NCBI RefSeq assembly: GCF_001375655.1
Contig: NZ_CTEN01000004.1
Location: 124,001-188,000, forward strand
DNA length: 64,000 nucleotides
Reading direction: 5' to 3'
Origin: Streptococcus varani
GTDB lineage: Bacteria > Bacillota > Bacilli > Lactobacillales > Streptococcaceae
Part shown: piece after piece, positions 8,016 through 18,556 of the stretch
Numbering within the stretch: the stretch's first letter is position 1
How the letters are laid out: every line of letters starts with the position of its first letter
Notes under the pieces: model-generated
The model's input: the letters and a program-made list of their open reading frames with translations, nothing else
What the model was told of the DNA's origin: nothing
The model's database searches: none
Position numbers and translations under genes: made by a program

Positions 8016-9017
8016 ATGAAAATTTACTTTGGTACTTATACGAAACGCAAATCAGAAGGAATCTATTCCGCAGACTTTGATGATCAAACAGGCAAACTCA
8101 GCAATTTAGAAGTTCTTGTAAAAGAAAACAATCCTACTTATTTGGCTTTTGCTCAGGATGGTTCACTCTATGCTGTTGGGGCAACTGAAGCAGGTGGTGG
8201 TATTGCAGCCTATAGTGCTAAGGGGAAACTCCTCAACCATGTTGTGGAAGAAGGTGCTCCACTTTGTTATGTGTCGGTTGATGAAGAGCGCGGACTCGTC
8301 TACGGGGCAAACTACCATAAGGGACAAGTACTTGTATATAAACGGCAAGCAGATGGAAGTCTTGCTTTAGCTGACAAAGTAAGTCATGTTGGTACTGGTC
8401 CTCATGAAAATCAAACTTCTGCCCACGCTCACTATGCAGATCTAACACCGGATAAGTATCTGGTATCTTGTGATTTAGGCTGTGATAAGGTATTTTCTTA
8501 CAAGGTAGATGTTGATGGTCAATTGGAGCCACTTTCTGTATACCAATCCGCAGCAGGTGCCGGCCCTCGTCACTTGGCTTTTCATCCAACAGCTAAAATC
8601 GCCTACCTCATGTGCGAACTAAACTCTACTGTCGAAGTTTTAATCTATGATGGTTTGGGACAATTTGAGCTTATGCAAACTATCTCTACCTTGCCAAATG
8701 ACCATACTGGCTTTAATGGTACTGCTGCTATCCGTGTCTCAAGTGATGGTAAATTCCTTTACACTTCTAATCGTGGACATGATTCCATTGCAGTCTTTAA
8801 AATCTTAGGTGATGCCAGTCTTGAATTAGTTGAAATTGTATCCAGTCTGGGAAATACACCACGTGACTTCATCCTTTCACCGGATAACGAATTCCTCATA
8901 GTTGCTCACCAGGATTCTGATAATATTTCTGTTTTTGCCCGTGAAAGTGAAAGTGGCAAGTTAAGAGCAGTGAATCAGGACTTCCAAGTACCAGAAGCAG
9001 TATGCGTCCTCTTTTAA
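8016..9017 (+). CDS. Lactonase family protein (6-phosphogluconolactonase-like beta-propeller)
   Basis: 333 residues of the seven-bladed propeller lactonase family (Pgl/YbhE type). Recognisable stretches are MKIYFGTYTKRKSEGIY, GPHENQTSAHAHYADLTPD, GAGPRHLAFHP and YTSNRGHDSIAVF. The last two hold the Arg-His and Asn-Arg-Gly-His pairs conserved in the active-site cavity. The family member in E. coli hydrolyses 6-phosphogluconolactone in the pentose phosphate pathway; the substrate here is inferred. Cytoplasmic and apparently monocistronic. Confidence 0.85.
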   Translation: MKIYFGTYTKRKSEGIYSADFDDQTGKLSNLEVLVKENNPTYLAFAQDGSLYAVGATEAGGGIAAYSAKGKLLNHVVEEGAPLCYVSVDEERGLVYGANYHKGQVLVYKRQADGSLALADKVSHVGTGPHENQTSAHAHYADLTPDKYLVSCDLGCDKVFSYKVDVDGQLEPLSVYQSAAGAGPRHLAFHPTAKIAYLMCELNSTVEVLIYDGLGQFELMQTISTLPNDHTGFNGTAAIRVSSDGKFLYTSNRGHDSIAVFKILGDASLELVEIVSSLGNTPRDFILSPDNEFLIVAHQDSDNISVFARESESGKLRAVNQDFQVPEAVCVLF

Positions 9018-9087
9018 GCTAGAAACTTTTATTTTTTCTAATCTTATGGTTTAATTTAAATGATCAAATAGAAAGGGGTATCAGCTA

Positions 9088-9282
9088 ATGAACCCAAATG
9101 AACTCTTCGACCAAATTAAAAAAATGATCGAAAAACAAGATTTCTCTGCTGCTCAAAAATTCCTTGAAGAAAACAAAGATAATCTTGGTGATTATTTTGA
9201 TAAGGCTAAAGGACTTCTTGATGGAGCTGGCGGTCTTGACGGTGTCCTCCAAAAAGTAAAAGGATTATTTGATGGAAAATAA
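9088..9282 (+). CDS. Conserved small streptococcal protein of unknown function
   Basis: 64 residues, charged helix in the first half and a Gly-rich GLLDGAGGLDGVLQ stretch in the second. AAAGGGG precedes the ATG. It has no signal peptide or membrane segment. I do not recognise a function. It lies just before a bidirectional terminator. Confidence 0.75.
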   Translation: MNPNELFDQIKKMIEKQDFSAAQKFLEENKDNLGDYFDKAKGLLDGAGGLDGVLQKVKGLFDGK

Positions 9283-9346
9283 CACTCAAAGAAAAGTAAA
9301 ATAGATAAGATAATACCTCTATTGATTTTCAAAGAGAATAGCCAAT

Positions 9347-9398
9347 AAAAGACAGTTGAGATGGATACTCAAAGAGTACTCATTCTCAACTGTCTTTT
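9347..9398. terminator. Bidirectional intrinsic terminator
   Basis: AAAAGACAGTTGAGA (9347-9361) pairs with TCTCAACTGTCTTTT (9384-9398). The A/T flanks give a U run on either strand, ending both the 64-residue gene and convergent mgtE. Confidence 0.8.
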
Positions 9399-9433
9399 CA
9401 TATTTACAATCTACTATTTCTCTACCTAGCTCC

Positions 9434-10768
9434 TTACAGAATAAGCGGCAAGAAAACTTGAGCTAAACCAAGAAAGGCAAAATAACCAAAGGTGTCTGTT
9501 GCTGTGTGGATGAAAATCGACGAAGCCAGAGCAGGATCTTGCTTTAAGGCTTTGAGGATGAGTGGAACAAAGAAACCAAACAAGGCGCCAATACACAAGT
9601 TAATCATCATAGAGAGAACGACAACTAGAGAGAGATAGAAATTTTGATAGAACAGGAACATGGCTGTTGCTGCCACCAGTCCTGTTAACAAGCCGTTGAC
9701 AGCGGCGACCTTAACTTCACCTAACACCAATTTCTTATCATCTTTTAAATTTAATTTACCAAGGGCAATACCTTGAATAACTAAGGCCAGTGTCTGCTCA
9801 GCAGAATTACCACTGATTCCGGTGATAAAAGGACTGATTGCTGCTAAGGCAACAACTTGTACGATGACGTGATCAAAGGCTGCTACCGTAGCTGAAACGA
9901 TAAAAGCTGTCGCAAGGTTGACCAATAGCCCAGGTAGTCGTTTACGTAGAGAATCTACAAAGGGTGCTCCGATAGCCTCTGTTTCTTGGACGCCCCCCAT
10001 CCGCAACATGTCTTCTTGATATTCTTCTTGCAAAACATCAATAATATCATCTACTGTGATGATTCCCAAAATAACCTGACGATGGTTAACAACAGGAACC
10101 ATGGATAAATCATATTTGGCAAAAAGCTGTGCTACTTCTTCCTGATCTGTTTCTGGCTGAACAGCGACTACCTGATGACTCATAAAATCATTTAAAAATG
10201 CTTGAGAATCATGAATAAAAAGATCTCGTATATCAATCCAGCCAACTAGTGAAGACGTTTTATCTGTGATAAAGAGTGTATCAATGACTTCTGTATTAGG
10301 AGAAATTTCTCTCAGTTTCTCAAGGGTTTGTGAAACTGTCAAATCTTGAGGAATAGTAATAAACTCAGTGGTCATCAAACCACCGGCGCTATGAGCGTCG
10401 TAGGCCAGCATCATCTGTAGGTCTTCACGATTATCATTCTTCATCAAGCTGAGGTATTGCTTGCGCAAATCAACTTGAAGCGAACCAAGAATATCAACTA
10501 CATCATCATTTGGCATGAGATTAAAGAGTTCGGTCGCTCTCTGAAAAGAGAGATTTTGGATCATGGTCCGTTGCAATGTCGGCTCTGATTCTCTTAACAC
10601 TTCACTCAGAAGATCATTTTTGGCCATCTCTAAAAACTGATTAAGCACCGTTTCATCATTCAATGTTTCCAGTCCCAAAGCAATATCCACAGGGAAATGT
10701 TCCTCCAGAATATGATTTAACATCTCGTAATCTTTATTATTAATAATTTGAATTAAAATTTCTTCCAT
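9434..10768 (-). CDS. mgtE: Magnesium transporter MgtE
   Basis: 444 residues with the full MgtE architecture. The cytosolic N domain (about 1-120) is followed by a CBS pair (about 130-250, with EVIDTLFITD and MVPVVNHRQVILGIITVDDIIDVL) and a five-helix membrane domain from about 275 to the end. Mg2+ bound between the N and CBS domains closes the pore in known members. No Mg riboswitch fits in the short leader between the promoter at 10819-10829 and the start. Confidence 0.93.
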   Translation of the reverse strand: MEEILIQIINNKDYEMLNHILEEHFPVDIALGLETLNDETVLNQFLEMAKNDLLSEVLRESEPTLQRTMIQNLSFQRATELFNLMPNDDVVDILGSLQVDLRKQYLSLMKNDNREDLQMMLAYDAHSAGGLMTTEFITIPQDLTVSQTLEKLREISPNTEVIDTLFITDKTSSLVGWIDIRDLFIHDSQAFLNDFMSHQVVAVQPETDQEEVAQLFAKYDLSMVPVVNHRQVILGIITVDDIIDVLQEEYQEDMLRMGGVQETEAIGAPFVDSLRKRLPGLLVNLATAFIVSATVAAFDHVIVQVVALAAISPFITGISGNSAEQTLALVIQGIALGKLNLKDDKKLVLGEVKVAAVNGLLTGLVAATAMFLFYQNFYLSLVVVLSMMINLCIGALFGFFVPLILKALKQDPALASSIFIHTATDTFGYFAFLGLAQVFLPLIL

Positions 10769-10818
10769 TGTCTCATCCTTTTCTATTAAATTTTATTTAT
10801 CTTTTCAAATACCTAACT

Positions 10819-10829
10819 ATTATACCATA
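10819..10829 (-). promoter_or_regulatory. Extended -10 promoter of mgtE
   Basis: Minus-strand TATGGTATAAT about 50 bases upstream of the mgtE start. Confidence 0.6.
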
Positions 10830-10913
10830 ATCCTCAATCTCCATAAAATTCTCTATAAAAATGCGAATGTTTTGAATATTTCCTCCTAATTACTCCCATT
10901 TATTTTAAAAATT

Positions 10914-10922
10914 TGGTATAAT
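10914..10922 (+). promoter_or_regulatory. Extended -10 promoter of the amino-acid ABC operon
   Basis: TGGTATAAT about 31 bases upstream of the permease start. Confidence 0.55.
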
Positions 10923-10953
10923 TTTTAATGATTATCGAATTTTAGGAGATAGT

Positions 10954-11595
10954 ATGGATTATATTTCACAGGTTTTGCCTAGTTTACTAAACGGAAGCCT
11001 CGTAACTCTTCAGGTTTTCTTTATTGTTTTGTTACTTTCTATTCCTTTCGGAGCTATTTTAGCCTTTTTGATGCAAGTCAAATTCAAACCTCTTCAATGG
11101 CTGATAAATCTTTATGTTTTGATTATGAGGGGGACGCCTCTCCTTCTTCAATTGATTTTCCTCTACTATGTATTACCTAGAGTTGGAATTTCCTTAGAAC
11201 GAATGCCGGCAGCAATCATTGCTTTCACACTGAATTATGCAGCTTATTTCGCAGAGATTTTCCGGGGAGGTATCGAAGCAATCCCGACTGGCCAATATGA
11301 AGCAGCAAAAGTACTGAAGATGACGCAATTACAGACCATTCGCTACATCATTTTGCCTCAAGTCTTTAAGATTGTCCTCCCAAGCGTTTTTAATGAAGTG
11401 ATTAACCTCGTTAAGGATTCATCTCTGGTTTATGTGTTGGGAATCGCTGACTTGCTGCAAGAGAGCCAGATTGCCTCAAACCGTGATGCTAGTCTGATCC
11501 CAATGTTCTTCGCTGGAGCCATTTACTTGCTTTTGATTGGTGTAGTAACAGTTCTATCGAAACAAGTTGAAAAGAAATTTAACTACTACAAGTAA
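10954..11595 (+). CDS. Amino-acid ABC transporter permease (HisM/GlnP family)
   Basis: 213 residues with about five membrane helices. The coupling loop EAAKVLKMTQLQTIRYIILP (around residues 114-133) is the EAA motif that docks on the ATPase. MRGTPLLLQL is typical of polar amino-acid permeases. First gene of a three-gene import operon (permease, ATPase, binding lipoprotein). Confidence 0.92.
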   Translation: MDYISQVLPSLLNGSLVTLQVFFIVLLLSIPFGAILAFLMQVKFKPLQWLINLYVLIMRGTPLLLQLIFLYYVLPRVGISLERMPAAIIAFTLNYAAYFAEIFRGGIEAIPTGQYEAAKVLKMTQLQTIRYIILPQVFKIVLPSVFNEVINLVKDSSLVYVLGIADLLQESQIASNRDASLIPMFFAGAIYLLLIGVVTVLSKQVEKKFNYYK

Positions 11596-11604
11596 GAGGT
11601 GCCC

Positions 11605-12234
11605 ATGTTAGAATTAATAAATATTTCAAAACGCTTTGGAAATAAGCAGATTTTCGACAATTTCAACCTAGCAGTTGAGGCAGGAAAAACACTTTCTCTT
11701 GTTGGACCTTCCGGAGGAGGAAAAACGACCCTCCTACGGATGTTGGCTGGACTTGAAAAATTAGATAGCGGTGAGATCATTTATAATGGTGAATCTGTTT
11801 CCATAAACCACTTGGAGGATGCAAACCTTCTCGGTTTTGTTTTCCAAGATTTCCAACTCTTTCCTCACTTATCTGTTATGGATAATCTCATCCTCTCCCC
11901 AACCAAGACTCTCAACATGAGTAAAACACAAGCTCAAGAAAAGGCCTTAAATCTCTTGGAACGTCTGGGACTAGCTGGTTTTGCAGATGCCTATCCCTAC
12001 TCTCTTTCAGGTGGGCAAAAGCAACGTGTAGCCTTAGCTCGTGCTATGATGATTGACCCACAAATTATTGGTTATGATGAACCCACTTCTGCTCTTGATG
12101 TAGCCCTCCGACAAGAAGTTGAGAAATTAATCCTCCAAAACAAGGAAGCTGGTATCACACAGATTATCGTTACCCATGATTTGAACTTTGCAGAAAATAT
12201 ATCCGATCAAATTATCAAGATCAATCCAAAATAA
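11605..12234 (+). CDS. Amino-acid ABC transporter ATP-binding protein
   Basis: 209 residues, GlnQ family. Walker A GPSGGGKTT, signature LSGGQKQR, Walker B IIGYDEP and switch VTHD are all present. ATG 11605 is preferred over GTG 11599 because AGAGG sits at proper distance. It begins 9 bases after the permease stop. Confidence 0.92.
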   Translation: MLELINISKRFGNKQIFDNFNLAVEAGKTLSLVGPSGGGKTTLLRMLAGLEKLDSGEIIYNGESVSINHLEDANLLGFVFQDFQLFPHLSVMDNLILSPTKTLNMSKTQAQEKALNLLERLGLAGFADAYPYSLSGGQKQRVALARAMMIDPQIIGYDEPTSALDVALRQEVEKLILQNKEAGITQIIVTHDLNFAENISDQIIKINPK

Positions 12235-12247
12235 AAGGAGATTCTAA

Positions 12248-13090
12248 ATGAAATTAATGAAAAAGATTTTTCTAACTCTTTCCCTCGTCTTTGTTACTTT
12301 TCTTCTTGCAGCTTGTGCTAAGACGAATAAGGAAGCCAATTCAGATCAATGGGAAAACTATGAGAAAAATAAGAAAATTACTATCGGTTTTGACAACACT
12401 TTTGTTCCAATGGGCTTCAAAAATGAGCAAGGAGAAAATATTGGTTTTGATATTGATCTAGCTAATGCAGTCTTTGCAGAATATGGGATTGAGGTGGACT
12501 GGAAACCGATTACCTGGTCAATGAAAGAAGCCGAATTAGATAACGGAACAATCGATTTAATCTGGAACGGCTACTCCGTAACAGAAGAACGCAAACAAAA
12601 AGTGCTCTTCTCAGATGTCTATATGGAAACCGAAGAAGTTTTAATCGTCAAGAAGGATTCTGGTATTACTAAACTTTCGGACATGACTGGTAAAATTATC
12701 GGGGCACAAGCAGCTTCATCTGGTTATGAAGCATTTATTAGTAATCCCAAAGTACTCAAGGATATCGTAAAAGACAAAGATGCTGCACAATACCCTACCT
12801 TTACCCAAGCCTTTATCGACTTGGAAAACAACCGTATCGATGCCCTTTTGGTGGATAAGGTCTATGCTAACTACTACTTGGCTCAGAAAGATGAAACTGA
12901 AAATTACCACGTCATTTTAGCTGATTTAGAAAGTGGTGACTTCGCAGTTGGTGCCAGAAAATCAGATGTAACCCTAGTGAAGAATATCAATCAAGGGTTC
13001 AAAAAACTTTACAAAGATGGTAAATTCCAAGAAATCTCAGAAAAATGGTTTGAAGAAGATACCGCTTCTCCAGCTGTTAAGGGAGAATAA
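12248..13090 (+). CDS. Amino-acid ABC transporter substrate-binding lipoprotein
   Basis: 280 residues. A lipoprotein signal peptide ends in the lipobox LAAC with Cys23 as the lipidated residue. The mature part has the family 3 solute-binding pattern (NTFVPMGFKNEQGENIGFDIDLA). It captures a polar amino acid or related compound at the membrane surface for the permease and ATPase upstream. Specificity cannot be read from sequence. Confidence 0.92.
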   Translation: MKLMKKIFLTLSLVFVTFLLAACAKTNKEANSDQWENYEKNKKITIGFDNTFVPMGFKNEQGENIGFDIDLANAVFAEYGIEVDWKPITWSMKEAELDNGTIDLIWNGYSVTEERKQKVLFSDVYMETEEVLIVKKDSGITKLSDMTGKIIGAQAASSGYEAFISNPKVLKDIVKDKDAAQYPTFTQAFIDLENNRIDALLVDKVYANYYLAQKDETENYHVILADLESGDFAVGARKSDVTLVKNINQGFKKLYKDGKFQEISEKWFEEDTASPAVKGE

Positions 13091-13116
13091 GATACGAATC
13101 TACTCGAACTCTTTCA

Positions 13117-13162
13117 GGTTGAAGAAAAAGTCTATTTTAGACAATTTCTTCAACCATTTTTA
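13117..13162 (+). terminator. Terminator of the amino-acid ABC operon
   Basis: GGTTGAAGAAA (13117-13127) pairs with TTTCTTCAACC (13145-13155), then TTTTTATT. Confidence 0.8.
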
Positions 13163-13183
13163 TTACCCAAATTAAAACAACAA

Positions 13184-13217
13184 TAAAAAGCACTCTAGGA
13201 TAGACTCCTAAAGTGCT
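13184..13217 (-). terminator. Terminator of eno
   Basis: Minus-strand AGCACTTTAGGA pairs with TCCTAGAGTGCT and is followed by TTTTTATTG. Confidence 0.82.
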
Positions 13218-13255
13218 ATGAATCAAGGTTTTTACACCTTTAATCTAGAATTAGA

Positions 13256-14668
<1,413 letters not shown>

Positions 14669-14705
14669 CTAGTAGCTTTCCAAATAATTATGGTACAATG
14701 CAAGT

Positions 14706-15161
14706 ATGACTGATTTACAAAAAACTATTTTACAAAAAGCCAGTGGTGAAAGCCGTCTAGACCCAGACCAACAAAGACTTTATATGGGGACCTTTCGAGA
14801 ACGTGTTCTGCTAACCATCTCCTCCTCCCAAGCTCTTTCAAAGGAATTTCAAAATAATTTTTCTCCTATTTGCCAGGAATTAAGTAAAAAATATGCACAA
14901 GTCTTTCTAAAAATTTCTCCAAACTTATCCGATTCTCTTCAAATATCTCTCATGAAGGAAGCTCAAGATTTACACTTAATAACTACGATTGTAGATGAGA
15001 AATCGGCAGATAGCCCCTTTGCTCTTGTCTTTCATACAGACCACGCGGTAGATCTTATGAACATCACATTGGAAGAACAATTTCCTCAAAGAATCACAGA
15101 AAATAAGGAAGAAAGCAAGGAACCCAAAAAAGGATTTTGGCAGAAAGTATTTGGCAAGTGA
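14706..15161 (+). CDS. DUF1694 (YueI-like) protein
   Basis: 151 residues. The N-terminal part TYMGTFRERV-like block (LYMGTFRERVLLTIS) and overall length fit the YueI/DUF1694 family of Firmicutes. Function unknown. The C-terminal tail is Glu/Lys-rich and ends in KGFWQKVFGK, a basic amphipathic end. A strong terminator follows directly. Confidence 0.75.
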   Translation: MTDLQKTILQKASGESRLDPDQQRLYMGTFRERVLLTISSSQALSKEFQNNFSPICQELSKKYAQVFLKISPNLSDSLQISLMKEAQDLHLITTIVDEKSADSPFALVFHTDHAVDLMNITLEEQFPQRITENKEESKEPKKGFWQKVFGK

Positions 15162-15170
15162 AAGATAAAT

Positions 15171-15215
15171 AAAAGGCTTAAGAGCATTTTTCAAGCATGT
15201 TCTTAAGCCTTTTTG
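15171..15215 (+). terminator. Terminator of the DUF1694 gene
   Basis: AAAAGGCTTAAGA pairs with TCTTAAGCCTTTTT around a 17-base loop. Insertion-sequence DNA begins immediately downstream. Confidence 0.82.
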
Positions 15216-15284
15216 AGTGTATACAAAAAGTCCCATATGACCTATAATGAAAAGCGACAAAACCATCATTTTAGAAAGACTCAT

Positions 15285-16772
15285 ATGGAACAATTTGATT
15301 TTATCACAAACTTACTTGGAATAAAAGACCCTAATATCACCATTTCAGATTATGTGGACGCTGGAACTCATAAAGAAGTCATCGCTAAACTTGACTATCC
15401 GGCTCCTAAATGCCACAACTGTCATGGTCAGATGGCTAAATATGACCTCCAAAAAGAATCTAAAATCCCCTATCTGGAATGTGCTGGATATAAGACCTTA
15501 ATTCGTTTAAGGAAACGTCGTTTTCGTTGTCAGGATTGCGGAAAAATAGCTGTCGCAGAAACTTCTCTGGTCAAGAAGAATCATCAAATACCAGCTATTG
15601 TTAACCATAAGATTGCTCAAAAGCTGATTGAGAAAGCTTCTATGACAGACATCGCTGAATGCTTGGCCGTATCCACTTCAACAGTCATTCGCAAACTCAA
15701 GGAGTTCCAATTCAAGACTGACCTAACTTGGCTCCCAGCTCACATGAGCTGGGATGAATATAGTTTCAAGAAGGGCAAAATGAGCTTCATCGCACAAGAT
15801 TTTGACTCGCTTACTATCTTAGCTATTCTAGATGGACGAACACAAACGACCATTCGCAATCACTTCCTCCGCTATTCCAGACAGGTGAGAAACCGAGTCA
15901 AAGTCATCACTATGGACATGTTTAGTCCTTACTACGATATCGCTAAAAAATTATTTCCAAACGCTAAAATTGTCCTCGATCGCTTTCATATCGTCCAACA
16001 TATGAGTCGGGCCATGAACCATCTGCGCATCCAAATCATGAAGCAGTTTGACAGAAAATCTCATGAATACAAGGCGCTAAAAAGCTACTGGAAACTCATT
16101 CAACAGGATAGCCGTAAACTCAGCGATAAACGCTTTTATCGCCCTACTTTTCGGATGCATTTAACCAACAAAGAGATTCTTAAAAAACTACTTTCTTACT
16201 CGCAGGAACTTCGAGAACACTATGAACTTTACCAACTATTGCTTTTTCATTTTCAAAAGAAGCAAGCTGAACATTTTTTTGACAGAAAATCTCATGAATA
16301 CAAGGCGCTAAAAAGCTACTGGAAACTCATTCAACAGGATAGCCGTAAACTCAGCGATAAACGCTTTTATCGCCCTACTTTTCGGATGCATTTAACCAAC
16401 AAAGAGATTCTTAAAAAACTACTTTCTTACTCGCAGGAACTTCGAGAACACTATGAACTTTACCAACTATTGCTTTTTCATTTTCAAAAGAAGCAAGCTG
16501 AACATTTCTTTGACCTCATTGAGGAGCTGCTTCCCAGCGTAAATCCCATCTTTCAAACTATTTTTAAAACCTTTTTGAAGGATAAGGACAAGATCATTAA
16601 CGCATTAGAACTCCCCTATTCAAACGCCAAACTAGACGCTACTAACAACCTCATCAAAGTCATTAAGCGTAATGCCTTTGGTTTCCGGAACTTTGACAAC
16701 TTTAAATTAAGAATTCTCATCGCTTTGAACATCAAAAAGAAGAGAACCAAGTTGGTCCTCTCCAGGTTATGA
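15285..16772 (+). CDS. ISL3-family transposase with internal 77-residue tandem duplication
   Basis: 495 residues from the ATG at 15285 (MEQFDFITNLL); the reading frame is open further upstream but family members start here. The N-terminal zinc finger uses CHNCHG and CQDCG pairs. The DDE catalytic domain includes WDEYSFKKG, VITMDMFSPY and LDRFHIVQH. Residues from DRKSHEYKALK to AEHFF occur twice in tandem, in frame. Removing one copy gives 418 residues, the normal length for IS1167/IS1193-type transposases. The repeat falls in the catalytic region before the last acidic residue, so the enzyme is probably inactive. Confidence 0.9.
   Translation: MEQFDFITNLLGIKDPNITISDYVDAGTHKEVIAKLDYPAPKCHNCHGQMAKYDLQKESKIPYLECAGYKTLIRLRKRRFRCQDCGKIAVAETSLVKKNHQIPAIVNHKIAQKLIEKASMTDIAECLAVSTSTVIRKLKEFQFKTDLTWLPAHMSWDEYSFKKGKMSFIAQDFDSLTILAILDGRTQTTIRNHFLRYSRQVRNRVKVITMDMFSPYYDIAKKLFPNAKIVLDRFHIVQHMSRAMNHLRIQIMKQFDRKSHEYKALKSYWKLIQQDSRKLSDKRFYRPTFRMHLTNKEILKKLLSYSQELREHYELYQLLLFHFQKKQAEHFFDRKSHEYKALKSYWKLIQQDSRKLSDKRFYRPTFRMHLTNKEILKKLLSYSQELREHYELYQLLLFHFQKKQAEHFFDLIEELLPSVNPIFQTIFKTFLKDKDKIINALELPYSNAKLDATNNLIKVIKRNAFGFRNFDNFKLRILIALNIKKKRTKLVLSRL
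16050..16511 (+). repeat. 231-bp perfect or near-perfect tandem duplication
   Basis: Unit 1 is 16050-16280 and unit 2 is 16281-16511. Both begin at a TTTGAC junction; the copies differ by one visible base near the end (ttttttt versus tttcttt). The very high identity suggests a recent event through short-homology slippage. Assembly duplication is an alternative. Confidence 0.9.
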
Positions 16773-16833
16773 CTTTTCAGCAACCCACTACAGTTGACAA
16801 AGAGCCCAAAAATGAAGTTTGTCTACAATCTGA

Positions 16834-16857
16834 GACTCGGTTAAACCGAGTCTTTTT
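16834..16857 (+). terminator. Hairpin terminator after the insertion sequence
   Basis: GACTCGGTT (16834-16842) pairs with AACCGAGTC (16844-16852), then TTTTT. Confidence 0.7.
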
Positions 16858-16866
16858 AAGGAATTA

Positions 16867-17142
16867 CTAATCTTCAGGATTCCTAAACCAATCTGCTTCT
16901 TCCTTTGTCAATTTGAGTCGAAGATCACCTAAAATAGGTAAGGCTTCAATCAATAAATAGTCATAATTGGCAAAAATTTTCATGTTAATTTCTTGATTTG
17001 ATTTCTCTTTGAGAACAAAACGATAGGCTAATTGGGCATCTTCAGGGACTTGATCAAAGAGTTCTACACTATCTACATCTACGGAATCTTGACTAGCATA
17101 TTCAGAAAATTTTTCAACTATAGCTTGATCATGAAGAGTCAT
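16867..17142 (-). CDS. Conserved hypothetical protein downstream of the MacAB-like operon
   Basis: 91 residues, acidic, no membrane segment. I do not recognise the family. ATG at 17142 begins 3 bases after the stop of a tiny lipoprotein gene, so the two are probably cotranslated. Confidence 0.6.
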   Translation of the reverse strand: MTLHDQAIVEKFSEYASQDSVDVDSVELFDQVPEDAQLAYRFVLKEKSNQEINMKIFANYDYLLIEALPILGDLRLKLTKEEADWFRNPED

Positions 17143-17145
17143 GAC

Positions 17146-17280
17146 TTACTTGTCGGCAGCATCATATACCACTATGGACTGAGTGGATGGAGAGTTTAAC
17201 TCATCAACCGATTGCAGTTTGCAAGCAGTCAGCAAGAAGCAAGTAGATAAGATGCTGACAATTAATAAGAATCGTTTCAT
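17146..17280 (-). CDS. 44-residue putative lipoprotein
   Basis: MKRFLLIVSILSTCFLLTAC forms a complete lipoprotein signal with lipobox LTAC (Cys20). Only 24 residues follow before the stop. GGAGCTC precedes the ATG. It lies 28 bases after the ABC permease and directly before the 91-residue gene. It may be a small accessory lipoprotein or the stump of a longer one split from the next gene. Confidence 0.6.
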   Translation of the reverse strand: MKRFLLIVSILSTCFLLTACKLQSVDELNSPSTQSIVVYDAADK

Positions 17281-17308
17281 AAGAGAGCTCCTTAAAAGAA
17301 ATAGCTAA

Positions 17309-18556
17309 TTATTCGTAACGGAGAGCTTCAATTGGGTCCAGTTTAGACGCCTTATTGGCCGGTAAGACACCAAAGACGATACCGACTGCCGCTGAAAAGG
17401 CTAGGCTACCAAGCACAACCGGAGCAGAAATAACGGCTGTTATATCCGAACCGAGTGGTTTCAAAATATTGACTACAAAGACTAGAAGTTGGGCTAGGCC
17501 TAAACCAATCAGACCTCCTAGGGTTGTTAATACTATAGCTTCAATCAAGAATTGATTGAGAATATTACTCCGAGTGGCTCCAAGGGCCTTACGCAAACCA
17601 ATTTCACGAGTACGCTCAGTAACCGATACCAGCATAATATTCATGACACCAATACCACCAACTAGAAGCGAAATCCCTGCAACAGCACCGATGAACATGG
17701 TCACGCCGCCCATCGTTTGATTGATTTCCTCTAATATTTTAGACATATCAAAAATTTGATAGCTAGCTGTCTTTAAACCAGTTGCTTTTGTCAAATAATC
17801 TGCGGCGGCCTGACCTACCTCGCTAGAACGAGAAACATCTTTCACATGAACATAAACCATGCCATTTTCTTTGACGCCTTCTTCAGCAGAGATTTGAGTA
17901 TTGGTCATGATGGCATTCCCACCGGATTTCATCCCATACATTGCAGTCCCGGCATTAGGATCTTCATAAACACCAACAACTAGATAAGATTTATTTTTCA
18001 CACTAACTGTCTGGTTAAGTGCCGTTTTAGCATCACCAAAAAGTTTTTCTGCTAACTTTTTGTCTAACATGATAATGCGGGCAAATTTACTATAGTCATT
18101 AAGGGAGAACTTACGACCGGCAATTATTTCAAATTTTTTAACATCAAAAAAAGTTCTGCTGGCACCCGTAATATTGACATTTTCAGCTTTATGCTTACCA
18201 AAATTAATCTCAGCGATGGATTGATTGGTCGTGTAAAAGTTATCAACACCATCAATGCTTAAGAGGCCATTAAGAATATTATCTGTCAGGGTCGGTTCAG
18301 CTTCTTGGGAAATTTCTTCGTAGACCATCCCCGACATCATGCCATCTCCGACTTGCTCACTTTGTGTTGTGGAGAAATAAACTTCTACATCTTTTTTATC
18401 GCCACCCAATGAGTTTTCAACACTTTGTTTCATCCCACTTCCTAGAGCAACGATTACTACAACAGCTGATACCCCAATAATGATACCTAGCATGGTTAAC
18501 AGCGAACGCATCTTATGGGCAAGGATGGATTTAAGGGCAAATTTCCAATTTTCCAT
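17309..18556 (-). CDS. MacB-like ABC transporter permease (FtsX domain)
   Basis: 415 residues. A first membrane helix at about 17-40 is followed by a large extracellular MacB_PCD domain (about 45-270), then three helices of the FtsX domain with VSVTERTREIGLRKALGA, a family signature. Partner of the ATPase and adaptor upstream. Related pneumococcal sets export antimicrobial peptides; substrate unknown here. Confidence 0.9.
   Translation of the reverse strand: MENWKFALKSILAHKMRSLLTMLGIIIGVSAVVVIVALGSGMKQSVENSLGGDKKDVEVYFSTTQSEQVGDGMMSGMVYEEISQEAEPTLTDNILNGLLSIDGVDNFYTTNQSIAEINFGKHKAENVNITGASRTFFDVKKFEIIAGRKFSLNDYSKFARIIMLDKKLAEKLFGDAKTALNQTVSVKNKSYLVVGVYEDPNAGTAMYGMKSGGNAIMTNTQISAEEGVKENGMVYVHVKDVSRSSEVGQAAADYLTKATGLKTASYQIFDMSKILEEINQTMGGVTMFIGAVAGISLLVGGIGVMNIMLVSVTERTREIGLRKALGATRSNILNQFLIEAIVLTTLGGLIGLGLAQLLVFVVNILKPLGSDITAVISAPVVLGSLAFSAAVGIVFGVLPANKASKLDPIEALRYE

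Larger units (their letters stand above)
15216..16806 (+). mobile_element. ISL3-family insertion sequence, left inverted repeat not found
   Basis: The right end carries a terminal repeat at 16782-16806, whose outward form would begin GGCTCTTTGTCAACTG. No matching left repeat is visible between the DUF1694 terminator and the transposase; only weakly similar sequence lies at 15203-15230. The element therefore looks truncated or eroded on the left. The left boundary given is approximate. Confidence 0.7.
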
